Origin: Streptomyces microflavus
GTDB lineage: Bacteria > Actinomycetota > Actinomycetes > Streptomycetales > Streptomycetaceae
DNA: 64,000 nucleotides
Direction: 5' to 3'
Assembly: GCF_014650075.1 (NCBI RefSeq)
Contig: NZ_BMUG01000001.1
Location: forward strand, 62,001-126,000
Position 1 is the first letter of the stretch, and each line of letters begins with the position of its first letter. Made by a program: the position numbers and the translations under genes. The notes beneath the pieces are model-generated. The model was not told the DNA's origin, made no database searches, and worked only from the letters and a program-made list of their open reading frames with translations. Shown here piece by piece: positions 42,906 to 50,676 of this stretch.

Positions 42906-43565
42906 TCAGCCCTTCGCGGGCTCGGGCACCTGCGCGGGGAGCGCGGCCTCGTCCGCACAGCCGAGCTGCTCGGCCATGGCTCGGGACACGTCGTTGAGGA
43001 TGGTCATACGGTCATCCGGGGGAGAGGCGGGGGCCAGCTGGCCCGGCGAGGAGTACATCCTCGCCCTTATGTATGGGGATGTGCCATCGGGCCCGTCGGT
43101 CGAGCAGGCGAAGTACAGATTGGCCCCACTGTCGCCGTTGACCTCGGCGTAGGAGCCCAGAGGGAAGATAAGTCGGCTCCTCTCTCCGCGTCGCGCTTCC
43201 TCCTCCGGGTCCGGGTGGTTCTTGTTGGGCTCGAACTCTATTCTGAGCAGAGGGATTCCACTGTCGCTGTCCGCCTTGTAGATGTTGCATATGTTGCGTT
43301 CTTTGACGCCTCCGTGGAGCCTTTTTGCTGCCAGCTCCAGAGAGAACTTGTTCGAATCGCCTCGTGCGTTGGTGCCGGTGAGTTCGGTGAAGCCTTCTGC
43401 TGCTGCCAGGCGTTCGATGGCCTTCGCCGAGCGCGGGCTCAGTGTGCTGTCGCACACCTGCGATGCCGAAAGCGTTTCTGCTTTCCCGCTCTCCTCATCG
43501 GTGCACGCGGAGGACGCGAGGAGCATCAGGCTGCCGCACAGCACCCAGTGCAATCTATTGCGCAT
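42906..43565 (-). CDS. Putative lipoprotein downstream of the WXG-type pair
   Basis: A 219-aa protein with signal peptide MRNRLHWVLCGSLMLLASSAC, where C21 is the likely lipidated residue (the lipobox is not perfect). The mature part has Cys pairs (VCDSTL, NICNIY, YFACSTD, QLGCAD). No family recognised. GC content and codon use are visibly lower than the surroundings (for example 43260-43340), suggesting recent arrival. It is last in a three-gene minus-strand unit, 39 bp after the WAG protein, a position often held by immunity or accessory proteins. Confidence 0.75.
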   Translation of the reverse strand: MRNRLHWVLCGSLMLLASSACTDEESGKAETLSASQVCDSTLSPRSAKAIERLAAAEGFTELTGTNARGDSNKFSLELAAKRLHGGVKERNICNIYKADSDSGIPLLRIEFEPNKNHPDPEEEARRGERSRLIFPLGSYAEVNGDSGANLYFACSTDGPDGTSPYIRARMYSSPGQLAPASPPDDRMTILNDVSRAMAEQLGCADEAALPAQVPEPAKG

Positions 43566-43604
43566 GACACGATTCTGCCTTTGTGAGATCCGGAGTGGAC
43601 AGGG

Positions 43605-45908
43605 TCAGTCCTTGTAGGCCGGGCGTCCCCGATAGTCGTTCTGCTGAGATCCGGTGCCGAAATAGCTGTGCTCGATATCTTGAGGCCAATTCCGGAGATT
43701 CGTGTCCTGCTTGAGTTGGGGATTCCCCTCGATGTACGCCATGTAGGCGTCGGCCTGCTGCTGGATTCCCTGGCCGTAGAACTGCTGGCTGGTGAGCTGG
43801 GCCTGCTCCGCCGGATCCTTCTCGGCCTTGTCGATGCCCTTGTCGATCTCGTGGCCGATAAAGGTGTTCACCGCGTTTCCGACCGTGTCCGCGGCCAGCG
43901 GGGCGACCACGAGCGCGGCCGCCGTCGATCCGGGCACCGGAATCGCTGCGATCCCGCCCCCCACCACGACCCCGGCGCCCAGCTTGACCCAGTCCCCGGA
44001 ACGGCCGAGCGACTTGTTCTGCTGCTCCGCCTCGTCCTTGAAAGTGGTCTCTGCCTGCTGCACACGTGAGTGGTCGAGGATGCCCCGCGCCTCACCACCG
44101 GTCGTCAACGCGTCATGCGCGTTGTTGATGTTCGCCTCGCTCGTGGGGGGATTGGCATCCAGCATGCTCAGCGTGTAGAGGTGCTGCGCTGTCGTGACGA
44201 CACCGTGCGAGGTTTCGTTCTGACCGAGCACGCTGAGGAAGTTGATGGCCCCCTGCTCGCCGAGGCCGGCCCGTCCTTGGTACTTCGGCGGAAAGAGCTC
44301 TTCATCCTTCGCCCGGTCGCCGATCCCCGACAAGCTGTAGTTGATGTCATCGATGTACGCAGCCCCCATCTTGCCCAGGCTGTCGGCCAGCTGTGACTGC
44401 TCGTGGAGCATCTTCGGCCCGTCCTCGCTCCCGTACAGGAACGCGACCTGCTCCATCACCCCCGCCGTCTCCGCCGTCCGCAGGTCGCGGTTGCCCGGGA
44501 TCATCGGGTCCTTGGCGGTCATGGGATCGGCGTCGTACGCGTATCCGGTGGTGGCGGCCTCCAGGGCGTGGCCGAGGGAGTCGTGGCCGGCGATGACCTT
44601 GTTGTCGCCGCCCATGACGTAGACGTCGGGCAGCCAGATGCGGTCCTTCGTCAGGTACTTGAGGTTCTCGTTCACCTCGGATTCCTTGTCGACGCCCGCT
44701 CCGGCGCCCTCCGGTTGGGCGAAGAACTCCGTCGCGGCGCCGGGGTTGTGGCCGAGGGCCTCCAGGAAGCCGGTCATCGGGTCGCGGCCCCGGTCGTTCT
44801 TGCTGTAGAAGTTCAGGTCTCCGTTGTTCCAGTTGTTGATCCACGGGCTCATGTGCTCGACGTTGCGCTCCTTGTCGAACGCCACGAGCTTCTCGCCGTA
44901 GTCGTTGAGGAACCGGTCGTCGTAGTCGCCGAACCGCATGAGGTTGCTCATGACGGCGAACCCGCGCGGATTGTTCGCGTGGTCGGTGCCGAGTTCGTCC
45001 GGACCCAGCTTGATCATCTTCTGTTCCCAGGACCGCATCGCCGCACTGTCGGAGAGCGTGGCGGTGCCCAGGGCGATGCCCAGGTTCTTCTGGAGGAGCT
45101 TGGCCTGCTCCATCCGCTGCTTCGGGTCTGCCCCGTACCCCTGGTAGGGGTCGGCGATGCCGGCGTAGAACTTCAGGAGCCCGTCGGGCGTCGTGGAGGT
45201 GGCGAGTTTCTCCGCGAACAGCGGGTCCTTGCCATAGGTGGCGAGCGTCCCGTTGACCTTGTTCAGCTCGGTCGGCGTGATGTCGGCCGGGTCCTTCTTG
45301 AGGATCTTGGCGATCGCCTCCGCCTCGGCGACGGCCTTGGCCGCCGAGTCCCGGTCCGCGTAGTCGGCACCCGAGAACCCGTACGTGGCCTGGTCGACGA
45401 TGAGCCGCAGCGCCTCGGCGGCGCTGGTGTCGCTGTGCGTGGCCTTCTTCAGGATCGCTTCGACCCGGTCGCGCAGTCCGTCCACGTCGCTCTGGCTGTG
45501 CTCGGGGAGCGTGGTGCCCTTGGCCGCGCGGTCGGGGTGGATGTTCATCGTGACGGTGAACGAGCCCTCGCCCGTGTCCCTGACCGTCAGGTTCTTCTTC
45601 GCGCCCTGTGCGATCGCCTCGGTGAGCTCGGTCCGGAAGGAGACCAGTTCGTCCCAGGTGTCGCTGAGGATGCGGGTGACCGTACGGGCCTGGGTGTGGG
45701 CGTCGGCGAACTCGCCCGCGGTCTTCTCCACGAAGGTCCGGGTAACGGTGGCGTTCTCCCCGGCCCAGCGGGCCTTGGCAGCCTTGCCGCCCAGGTTGTC
45801 CTTGGCGTCGCTCTTGAGGGTCTCCAGCTTCTTGGCCATCTGGGTCCAGTCGGTGATCGCTTCACCGAGCTGGGAGAAGTTGGCGAAGCGGAGGGCGTCG
45901 AGATCCAT
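43605..45908 (-). CDS. Large WXG100-like protein of unknown function (767 aa)
   Basis: Residues 1-110 form a helical hairpin-like region with W48-A49-G50 at the turn (KARWAGENATV), as in WXG100 substrates of type VII secretion. The long middle section (LQKNLGIALGTATLSDSAAMRSW, AGHDSLGHALEAATTGYAYDADP) is unrecognised. Near residues 640-690 is a Gly/Ala/Val-rich hydrophobic segment (GAGVVVGGGIAAIPVPGST, AALVVAPLAADTVGNAVNTF). The C-terminus is polar. Its start overlaps the upstream stop by 1 base. It is likely a secreted or surface-delivered effector of a type VII pathway; a toxin activity is only a guess. Confidence 0.75.
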   Translation of the reverse strand: MDLDALRFANFSQLGEAITDWTQMAKKLETLKSDAKDNLGGKAAKARWAGENATVTRTFVEKTAGEFADAHTQARTVTRILSDTWDELVSFRTELTEAIAQGAKKNLTVRDTGEGSFTVTMNIHPDRAAKGTTLPEHSQSDVDGLRDRVEAILKKATHSDTSAAEALRLIVDQATYGFSGADYADRDSAAKAVAEAEAIAKILKKDPADITPTELNKVNGTLATYGKDPLFAEKLATSTTPDGLLKFYAGIADPYQGYGADPKQRMEQAKLLQKNLGIALGTATLSDSAAMRSWEQKMIKLGPDELGTDHANNPRGFAVMSNLMRFGDYDDRFLNDYGEKLVAFDKERNVEHMSPWINNWNNGDLNFYSKNDRGRDPMTGFLEALGHNPGAATEFFAQPEGAGAGVDKESEVNENLKYLTKDRIWLPDVYVMGGDNKVIAGHDSLGHALEAATTGYAYDADPMTAKDPMIPGNRDLRTAETAGVMEQVAFLYGSEDGPKMLHEQSQLADSLGKMGAAYIDDINYSLSGIGDRAKDEELFPPKYQGRAGLGEQGAINFLSVLGQNETSHGVVTTAQHLYTLSMLDANPPTSEANINNAHDALTTGGEARGILDHSRVQQAETTFKDEAEQQNKSLGRSGDWVKLGAGVVVGGGIAAIPVPGSTAAALVVAPLAADTVGNAVNTFIGHEIDKGIDKAEKDPAEQAQLTSQQFYGQGIQQQADAYMAYIEGNPQLKQDTNLRNWPQDIEHSYFGTGSQQNDYRGRPAYKD

Positions 45909-46363
45909 CAGGCGCCCTTCCTCTCGTCGAAGCCCGCGTCGAGCGTGGAGATGGTGCTGATGGTCCCGGCGATGTGGACCTCGTCCCCCGCGTGGGCGCC
46001 CTTGGTGTAGTCGAGGTGGTTGGAGATGTGGGCCGTGGCGTCCAGCAGCGACCTGGACTGGTCGACCCAGCGGGAGGCGACGTGATCCAGCGCCCCGCCG
46101 AGCGCGAACCCCTCGGACTTCAGCCCGCTTGCCGCCTTCTGCGAGGCGGTACGAGCGTGATTGCTCACCCGCTCGAATTCCTGGCGGAGCTCGAACGCGG
46201 CGTCCCCGATCGCGGCCAGGTCCTTCTGATTGACCTCCAGGTCACCCTGCTGATTGCCGCCTCCGCCTCCGCCCGACCCGGGGGCCAGCTGGTTCAGCCG
46301 CATCCGCGTCGACCGCTCTTCGGCGGCCTGGGTCTTTAACCGTTCCCACTCGTCCCATGCCAT
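45908..46363 (-). CDS. WXG100-like helical helper protein (151 aa)
   Basis: A small protein starting MAWDEWERLKTQAAEERS. A Gly-rich linker (GSGGGGGGNQQG) leads into a helical domain of about 90 residues (DLAAIGDAAFELRQEFERVSNHA, VASRWVDQSRSLLDATAHISNHL). Size and layout resemble ESX/WXG100 partner proteins. ATG 46363 is preferred over the longer frame at 46588, which would run through the AT-richer promoter region. Translation is coupled to the 767-aa gene (TGA and ATG overlap by 1 base). Confidence 0.75.
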   Translation of the reverse strand: MAWDEWERLKTQAAEERSTRMRLNQLAPGSGGGGGGNQQGDLEVNQKDLAAIGDAAFELRQEFERVSNHARTASQKAASGLKSEGFALGGALDHVASRWVDQSRSLLDATAHISNHLDYTKGAHAGDEVHIAGTISTISTLDAGFDERKGA

Positions 46364-46840
46364 GGATCTGAGCGCCTCCCGTGAAGCCGGCCACCTCCGG
46401 CAGGTGGCCGCTTGCCCACGGAAGGTACCAACGGCGTTGTGAGACAAGGCTGTTCGATTGCCGTGCGAAGAAAAAACATGCACCCGTTCTTCACGATGAG
46501 TTAACGCCAGTTCACATGAGGTACACGAAGGGTCACCAACGCGTCTGTCCTCCTGGACGCGCGTAGATGTTCGCGTTTCGGACGCCACCGCGCTGACCGG
46601 CGGTTATGTCGTACGGTCGGGTCCCCGCCCATGGGAGCGCCCGGATTCTGGACGAGGGCTTCCGCTGAGCGGACTGGCTCGCTACTGTCCCCGCCATATG
46701 AACGCCCCGTGGCAGAGCCGCCGCGGAGCGCAGCCGGTGCCTTGGCCAGACCGGCGGCCTCTCCGTGCGTCGCCGCTGGGACCGGCGTCGCAACCCCCGG
46801 AAGAGGACCGTCGTCGCTCACCCGAAGAGGAGAGGGCGTC
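46364..46840. other. 477-bp divergent promoter region between WXG operon and iclR-type gene
   Basis: A hairpin GGCCACCT-CCGGC-AGGTGGCC (46389-46409) lies just upstream of the WXG start and could shield its ribosome site. The middle (46440-46530) is relatively AT-rich (gaagaaaaaacatgcac, gatgagttaacgcc) and probably carries the divergent promoters. No gene is convincing; the ORFs that cross it lack codon bias or ribosome sites. Confidence 0.6.
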
Positions 46841-47485
46841 GTGACCGCGGAGACTTCCCAGACGCTCGACCGAGGACTGCGTGTCCTCAAACTGCTCGCC
46901 GATACCGACCACGGCCTGACCGTCACCGAGTTGTCCAACAAACTCGGCGTCAACCGGACCGTCGTCTACCGGCTGCTCGCCACCCTGGAGCAGCACGCCC
47001 TGGTCCGCCGTGACCTGGGCGGCCGCGCCCGGGTCGGACTCGGCGTGCTGCGCCTGGGCCGACAGGTGCACCCGCTCGTCCGGGAAGCCGCGCTGCCCGC
47101 GCTGCGTTCCCTGGCCGAGGACATAGGGGCCACCGCCCACCTCACGCTCGTCGACGGCAGCGACGCCCTCGCGGTCGCCGTCGTCGAGCCGACCTGGACC
47201 GACTACCACGTGGCCTACCGGGCGGGCTTCCGGCACCCGCTGGACCGGGGCGCCGCGGGGCGGGCCATCCTCTCCGCCCGCCAGCAGACGACGGCCGGGC
47301 ACCCCGGCTACACCCTCACCCACGGCGAGCTCGAAGCCGGTGCCAGCGGGGCGGCCGCGCCGCTCGTCGGGGTGACGGGGGTGGAGGGGAGCGTCGGCGT
47401 GGTCATGCTCGCCGACGCCGTACCGGAGCGGGTCGGCCCCCGGGTCCTCGACGCCGCCCGGGAAGTGGCGGACGCCCTGCGGTAG
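46841..47485 (+). CDS. IclR-family transcriptional regulator
   Basis: A 214-aa protein. The N-terminal winged helix (QTLDRGLRVLKLLADTDHGLTVTELSNKLGVNRTVVYRLLATLEQ) is typical IclR. The C-terminal effector domain is short, ending in VGVVMLADAVPERVGPRVL, and lacks some of the usual 240-260-aa IclR length. GTG 46841 behind AGGAGAG is chosen. No obvious catabolic target adjoins it; it is divergent from the WXG operon, which is the nearest candidate target. Confidence 0.87.
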   Translation: MTAETSQTLDRGLRVLKLLADTDHGLTVTELSNKLGVNRTVVYRLLATLEQHALVRRDLGGRARVGLGVLRLGRQVHPLVREAALPALRSLAEDIGATAHLTLVDGSDALAVAVVEPTWTDYHVAYRAGFRHPLDRGAAGRAILSARQQTTAGHPGYTLTHGELEAGASGAAAPLVGVTGVEGSVGVVMLADAVPERVGPRVLDAAREVADALR

Positions 47486-47542
47486 CTCCCGGCGCGGGGG
47501 TGGGGCGGGGAGCTCGGCGGGCCCCTGCGGCAGTTGTCCGGC

Positions 47543-47612
47543 GGGGCGTACGCCCGGCGCGTTCCCGGCGGCGCCAGGCGTGAGGCCGGGGGCGTACGCC
47601 TGGCGCGTTCCC
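47543..47612. repeat. 24-bp imperfect direct repeat and hairpin before the Lon-type protease gene
   Basis: GGGGCGTACGCCCGGCGCGT and its one-base variant recur at 47543-47566 and 47589-47612, 46 bp apart. Between and overlapping them, CGCCAGGCGT (47572) and ACGCCTGGCG (47596) form a 10-bp stem. This may be the iclR terminator or a two-site operator for the following gene. Confidence 0.6.
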
Positions 47613-47640
47613 ACCGGTGCGCGGCGGCTAGATTGGACGC

Positions 47641-48429
47641 GTGCTCACTCGTCTCTCGCGCCCCCGCGCGCTCGCCCTCTGCGCGCTGCCCGTCCTCGCC
47701 CTGTTCGGTACGGCGGCCTTCGCGCCGCTGCCGTTCACCCTGGCGCAGCCCGGGGTGACGGCTGACGTGCTCGGTAAGGACCGCGGCAAACCGGTGATCA
47801 CCATCACCGGCGCGGAGACCCGGCCCACCGACGGGCAGCTGCGGATGACCACGATCGTCGCCACCGGCCCCAAGGCGGACATCCGGATCGGCAGCGTGCT
47901 GGACGGCTGGTTCCGTACGGACCGGGCGGTCATGCCCCGGGACGCCGTCTATCCGACCGGTGGCTCCGAGCAGGAGATCGAGCAGCACAACCTGAATGAC
48001 ATGAAGGAGTCCCAGAACGTCGCCGTCGACGCCGCCCTCAACCAGCTGAAGCGCGAGCCCGGCTCGATGCGGGTGACCGTGGACCTCGGTGACATCGGGG
48101 GGCCCAGCGCCGGTCTCTTCCTCTCCCTCGGCATCATCGACAAGCTCGACGGCGACGGAAAGGGCGGCGATCTCACGGGCGGTCGCACCATCGCCGGTAC
48201 GGGGACGATCAGCGCGGACGGCAAGGTCGGCGCGGTCGGCGGGGTCTCCATGAAGACCCAGGCCGCCCACCGCGACGGGGCCACCGTCTTCCTCGTCCCG
48301 AAGGCCGAGTGCCGCGAGGCGGAGGCCGAGCGGCCCGACGGGCTGCGGCTGATCCCCGTCACCACCCTGGGCGGCGCGGTGGATGCGCTCAAGGCGCTGG
48401 AGCAGGGCGGGAAGGTGCCGAGCTGCTGA
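47641..48429 (+). CDS. Membrane-anchored Lon-type (S16) serine protease
   Basis: A 262-aa protein with an N-terminal signal or anchor (ALALCALPVLALFGTAAFA). A short extracytoplasmic region and an S16 protease domain follow: GDIGGPSAGLFLSLGIIDKL with the catalytic Ser (about residue 156), GGRTIAGTGTISADGKVGAVGGV, and the catalytic Lys in MKTQAAHRDGATVFLVP (about 205). It lacks the ATPase domain of Lon and the PDZ domain of YlbL-type relatives. It probably acts on exported or membrane proteins. The last 41 bp overlap the opposing MFS gene. Confidence 0.87.
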   Translation: MLTRLSRPRALALCALPVLALFGTAAFAPLPFTLAQPGVTADVLGKDRGKPVITITGAETRPTDGQLRMTTIVATGPKADIRIGSVLDGWFRTDRAVMPRDAVYPTGGSEQEIEQHNLNDMKESQNVAVDAALNQLKREPGSMRVTVDLGDIGGPSAGLFLSLGIIDKLDGDGKGGDLTGGRTIAGTGTISADGKVGAVGGVSMKTQAAHRDGATVFLVPKAECREAEAERPDGLRLIPVTTLGGAVDALKALEQGGKVPSC

Positions 48430-49702
48430 CCTCCGGCGGTACGGAGACCTCCTGAGCCGCCGCCCCGTCCGCCGCCGGCTTCTCCATCGTCCGCCACGAG
48501 GGGAAAACCAGCGGGCTCAGCGTCGCCACGAAGTACACCCCGCCCATCGCCAGCAGTGCCCCCGACGGCCCCAGGCCCTCCACCAGCAGCCCGGCCGCCA
48601 GCCCGCCCAGCGGCATCGCGAACTCGCAGCCGCCGGTCAGCGCCCCCGCGACCCGGCTGCGCAGCCGGTCCGGGACGCGTTCGTAGATCACCGTCGTCAG
48701 GATCGGGTTCAGCACCCCGCCCGCGATCCCGCCGAGCAGCATGGTCACCGCCAGCGGCAACACCGTCCCGGTCACCGCCGCGACCAGGAACCGCGGTGCG
48801 CCGCACAGGATCACGCACACCGTGAACACCGCCCGTCGCGAGAACCGGTGCCCCACCGCCCCGTACAGCAGCGCTCCCGTCAGACCACCCGCCCCGAACA
48901 GCGCGGTGAGCAGCCCGATCGCCTTCGCCCCGCCCAGCTCGGACTCGGCGTGCACCGGGAGCAGGACGGCGTTCCAGCCCTGGTCGGTGCCGTTCATGAA
49001 CATCACCATCACCACGACCGACAGCAGCAGCCGGTTGCCCAGCAAGTGGCCGTACCCCTCGCGGAGTTCGCTGCCGTACGTACGCATCGAGACGGGCGCC
49101 CCGCCCTTGCGCGGTTCGGCCGATGCCACCCCCCGTACGCCGAGGGCGACCAGCAGGGCGGAGAGGCCGAACGTCGCGGCGTCCAGGAGGAGTACGGTCT
49201 CCGAGCCGACGAAGGCGATGAGGACCCCGGCCAGCGCCGCGCCGACCATCCTGGCCCCGCGCGAGACCGCGTCGAAGAGGCTGGCGGCGCGGGGGAGCGT
49301 GGTGCCCGCGTGCTCCGCGAGGTCGGGGATGAGGACGTACCGGGCGGTGTTGCCCGGGGTGTGGGCGAAGCCGTTCAGCGCCATCAGCGCGCAGAGCATC
49401 CAGAATTCGAGGGCGCCCACGTGGTGCAGCAGCGGGATCGCGGCGATGGCGAGGCCGCAGACGGTGTCGGAGGCGACGGCGACCCGGCGGCGACCGATCC
49501 GGTCGATGAACGGTCCGCCGATCAGCGCGGCGAGGACGATCGGCAGGGTGGCGCAGAAGGCGACGACGCCGGCCCGGCCTGCGCTGCCGGTGGTCTCCAG
49601 GACGAACCAGGGCACCCCGATCAGTGTGAGCGAAGTCCCCGCGGTGGAGATGGAGTTGGCCGCGAGCGTGGCGGCGAGCGGTGTGCGGTGGTGGCGGTGC
49701 AT
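48389..49702 (-). CDS. MFS transporter (enterobactin/macrolide exporter type)
   Basis: A 437-aa 12-helix carrier of the MFS_3 class (TLIGVPWFVLETTGSAGRAG, ALIGGPFIDRIGRRRVAVASD, then GNTARYVLIPDL). It likely exports a small molecule. It is the last gene of the minus-strand unit ArsR regulator - 66-aa protein - MFS, with gaps of 41 and 28 bp, so its expression is probably under the ArsR-type regulator. The C-terminal end overlaps the S16 protease gene tail-to-tail by 41 bp. Confidence 0.87.
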   Translation of the reverse strand: MHRHHRTPLAATLAANSISTAGTSLTLIGVPWFVLETTGSAGRAGVVAFCATLPIVLAALIGGPFIDRIGRRRVAVASDTVCGLAIAAIPLLHHVGALEFWMLCALMALNGFAHTPGNTARYVLIPDLAEHAGTTLPRAASLFDAVSRGARMVGAALAGVLIAFVGSETVLLLDAATFGLSALLVALGVRGVASAEPRKGGAPVSMRTYGSELREGYGHLLGNRLLLSVVVMVMFMNGTDQGWNAVLLPVHAESELGGAKAIGLLTALFGAGGLTGALLYGAVGHRFSRRAVFTVCVILCGAPRFLVAAVTGTVLPLAVTMLLGGIAGGVLNPILTTVIYERVPDRLRSRVAGALTGGCEFAMPLGGLAAGLLVEGLGPSGALLAMGGVYFVATLSPLVFPSWRTMEKPAADGAAAQEVSVPPEVSSSAPSRPAPAP

Positions 49703-49730
49703 GGCCGTGCTTCCCCCCGGAGGCCGTCAG

Positions 49731-49931
49731 CTAGGCGGTACGGAACGTCCGGCCGCAGGTCGGCGTCGCCCCGCTCCGGGCCAGCCGGAGGCCGACCTCG
49801 ACCATCGTCCAGCCGATCCGGGTGCGGAGGCGGGTCCGGGGGAGGCGGAACTCCTGCGCCTCGTCACGCAGTTCGGCGGCCCGGTCGGCGTGCAGGGCGA
49901 GGTGGATGTCGGTGTGCATGTCGGCGTGCAT
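49731..49931 (-). CDS. Small protein with His/Asp-rich N-terminus (66 aa)
   Basis: Begins MHADMHTDIHLALHAD, three H-x-D/N type steps with Met, which could chelate a metal ion. Then follow a charged helix (AAELRDEAQEFRL) and a partly hydrophobic segment (IGWTMVEVGLRLA). AAAGGA precedes the ATG at 8 nt. No family recognised. Position between an ArsR-type regulator and an MFS exporter suggests a role in that unit. The ORF is short, but the ribosome site and spacing support it. Confidence 0.55.
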   Translation of the reverse strand: MHADMHTDIHLALHADRAAELRDEAQEFRLPRTRLRTRIGWTMVEVGLRLARSGATPTCGRTFRTA

Positions 49932-49972
49932 GAGTAATTCCTTTCGGGCCCTCGGCTGTTGGGGTGCGCTGA

Positions 49973-50599
49973 TCATTCGGACGGGCGGGGGAAGGCGTGC
50001 AGATGGGTCCGCACGACCGCCGAGCCCTCGGTGCCCTCCGGGACGCGGTCCCGGTAGCTCTCCACGACGGCGTGGAGCTTCTCGGACAGCTCCTGTGCCA
50101 GCTCGGGAGTGAGCCGGATCTTGAAGTCGCTGATGTCCCAGCTCTGTTGCCACTCCTGCGGCCACTCGTCCATCGTGCCGAGCCAGGTGCTCATCTCCTG
50201 GGCGTGCGTGGTGGCCACCTCGTGCATGACGAAATCGATCGCCCCGCGCACCTCCGGGTCGGCGTGCTTCCGGAAGTCGGCGATCTCGAACATCGTTCCC
50301 TCGTGCGCCGCCCGCCACCACCGCTCGCGGCCCTTGCCCAGGTCCGGGGCGTCCTCGACCAGCCCGCCCTCCGCCAGTTGGCGCAGGTGGTAGCTGGTCG
50401 CGCCGCTGGACTCGCCCAGCCGCTCGCCGAGCCCGGAGGCGGTGGCGGGGCCGAACTCCCGCAGGGCGTTGAGCAGCCGGATCCGCAGGGGGTGCGCGAG
50501 GGTGCGCAGCGTACGGGCGTTGATGTTGTGGATGTTCCGGTCACCGGCGGGAGCTGGGGCGGGAGCGCTGGTGGCCCGGCCGGTCTCGTTGTCCGTCAT
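49973..50599 (-). CDS. ArsR-type winged-helix regulator
   Basis: A 208-aa protein with a Pro/Ala N-terminus and an ArsR-like winged helix (LRTLAHPLRIRLLNALREFGPATASGLGERLGESSGATSYHLRQL). A roughly 110-aa C-terminal domain follows (DFRKHADPEVRGAIDFVMHEV, MDEWPQEWQQSWDISDFKI). No metal-binding Cys motif is seen, so it is probably a ligand-responsive relative and not a metal sensor. ATG 50599; its promoter holds a strong TTGCAAAG palindrome that it very likely binds. It heads the unit with the 66-aa protein and MFS exporter. Confidence 0.88.
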   Translation of the reverse strand: MTDNETGRATSAPAPAPAGDRNIHNINARTLRTLAHPLRIRLLNALREFGPATASGLGERLGESSGATSYHLRQLAEGGLVEDAPDLGKGRERWWRAAHEGTMFEIADFRKHADPEVRGAIDFVMHEVATTHAQEMSTWLGTMDEWPQEWQQSWDISDFKIRLTPELAQELSEKLHAVVESYRDRVPEGTEGSAVVRTHLHAFPRPSE

Positions 50600-50614
50600 A
50601 CCTCGACCGTAGGC

Positions 50615-50648
50615 TTGCAAAGGAAACTTTGCAAGGGGTTCTTTGCAA
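50615..50648 (-). promoter_or_regulatory. Operator: three TTGCAAAG half-sites
   Basis: TTGCAAAG (50615-50622), GAAA, CTTTGCAA (50627-50634) form a perfect 8-4-8 dyad. A third CTTTGCAA lies at 50641-50648. The site is 16-49 bp upstream of the ArsR-type start and between the divergently transcribed flank of the opu operon end. It is the probable autoregulatory site. Confidence 0.8.
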
Positions 50649-50676
50649 CGACTCTTTTGTAAGTCGTCCCGCCCCC

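Noticed and set aside
46631..46840. N-terminal extension of the IclR regulator
   Set aside because: The extra 70 residues precede the helix-turn-helix without similarity, while GTG 46841 has a good ribosome site.
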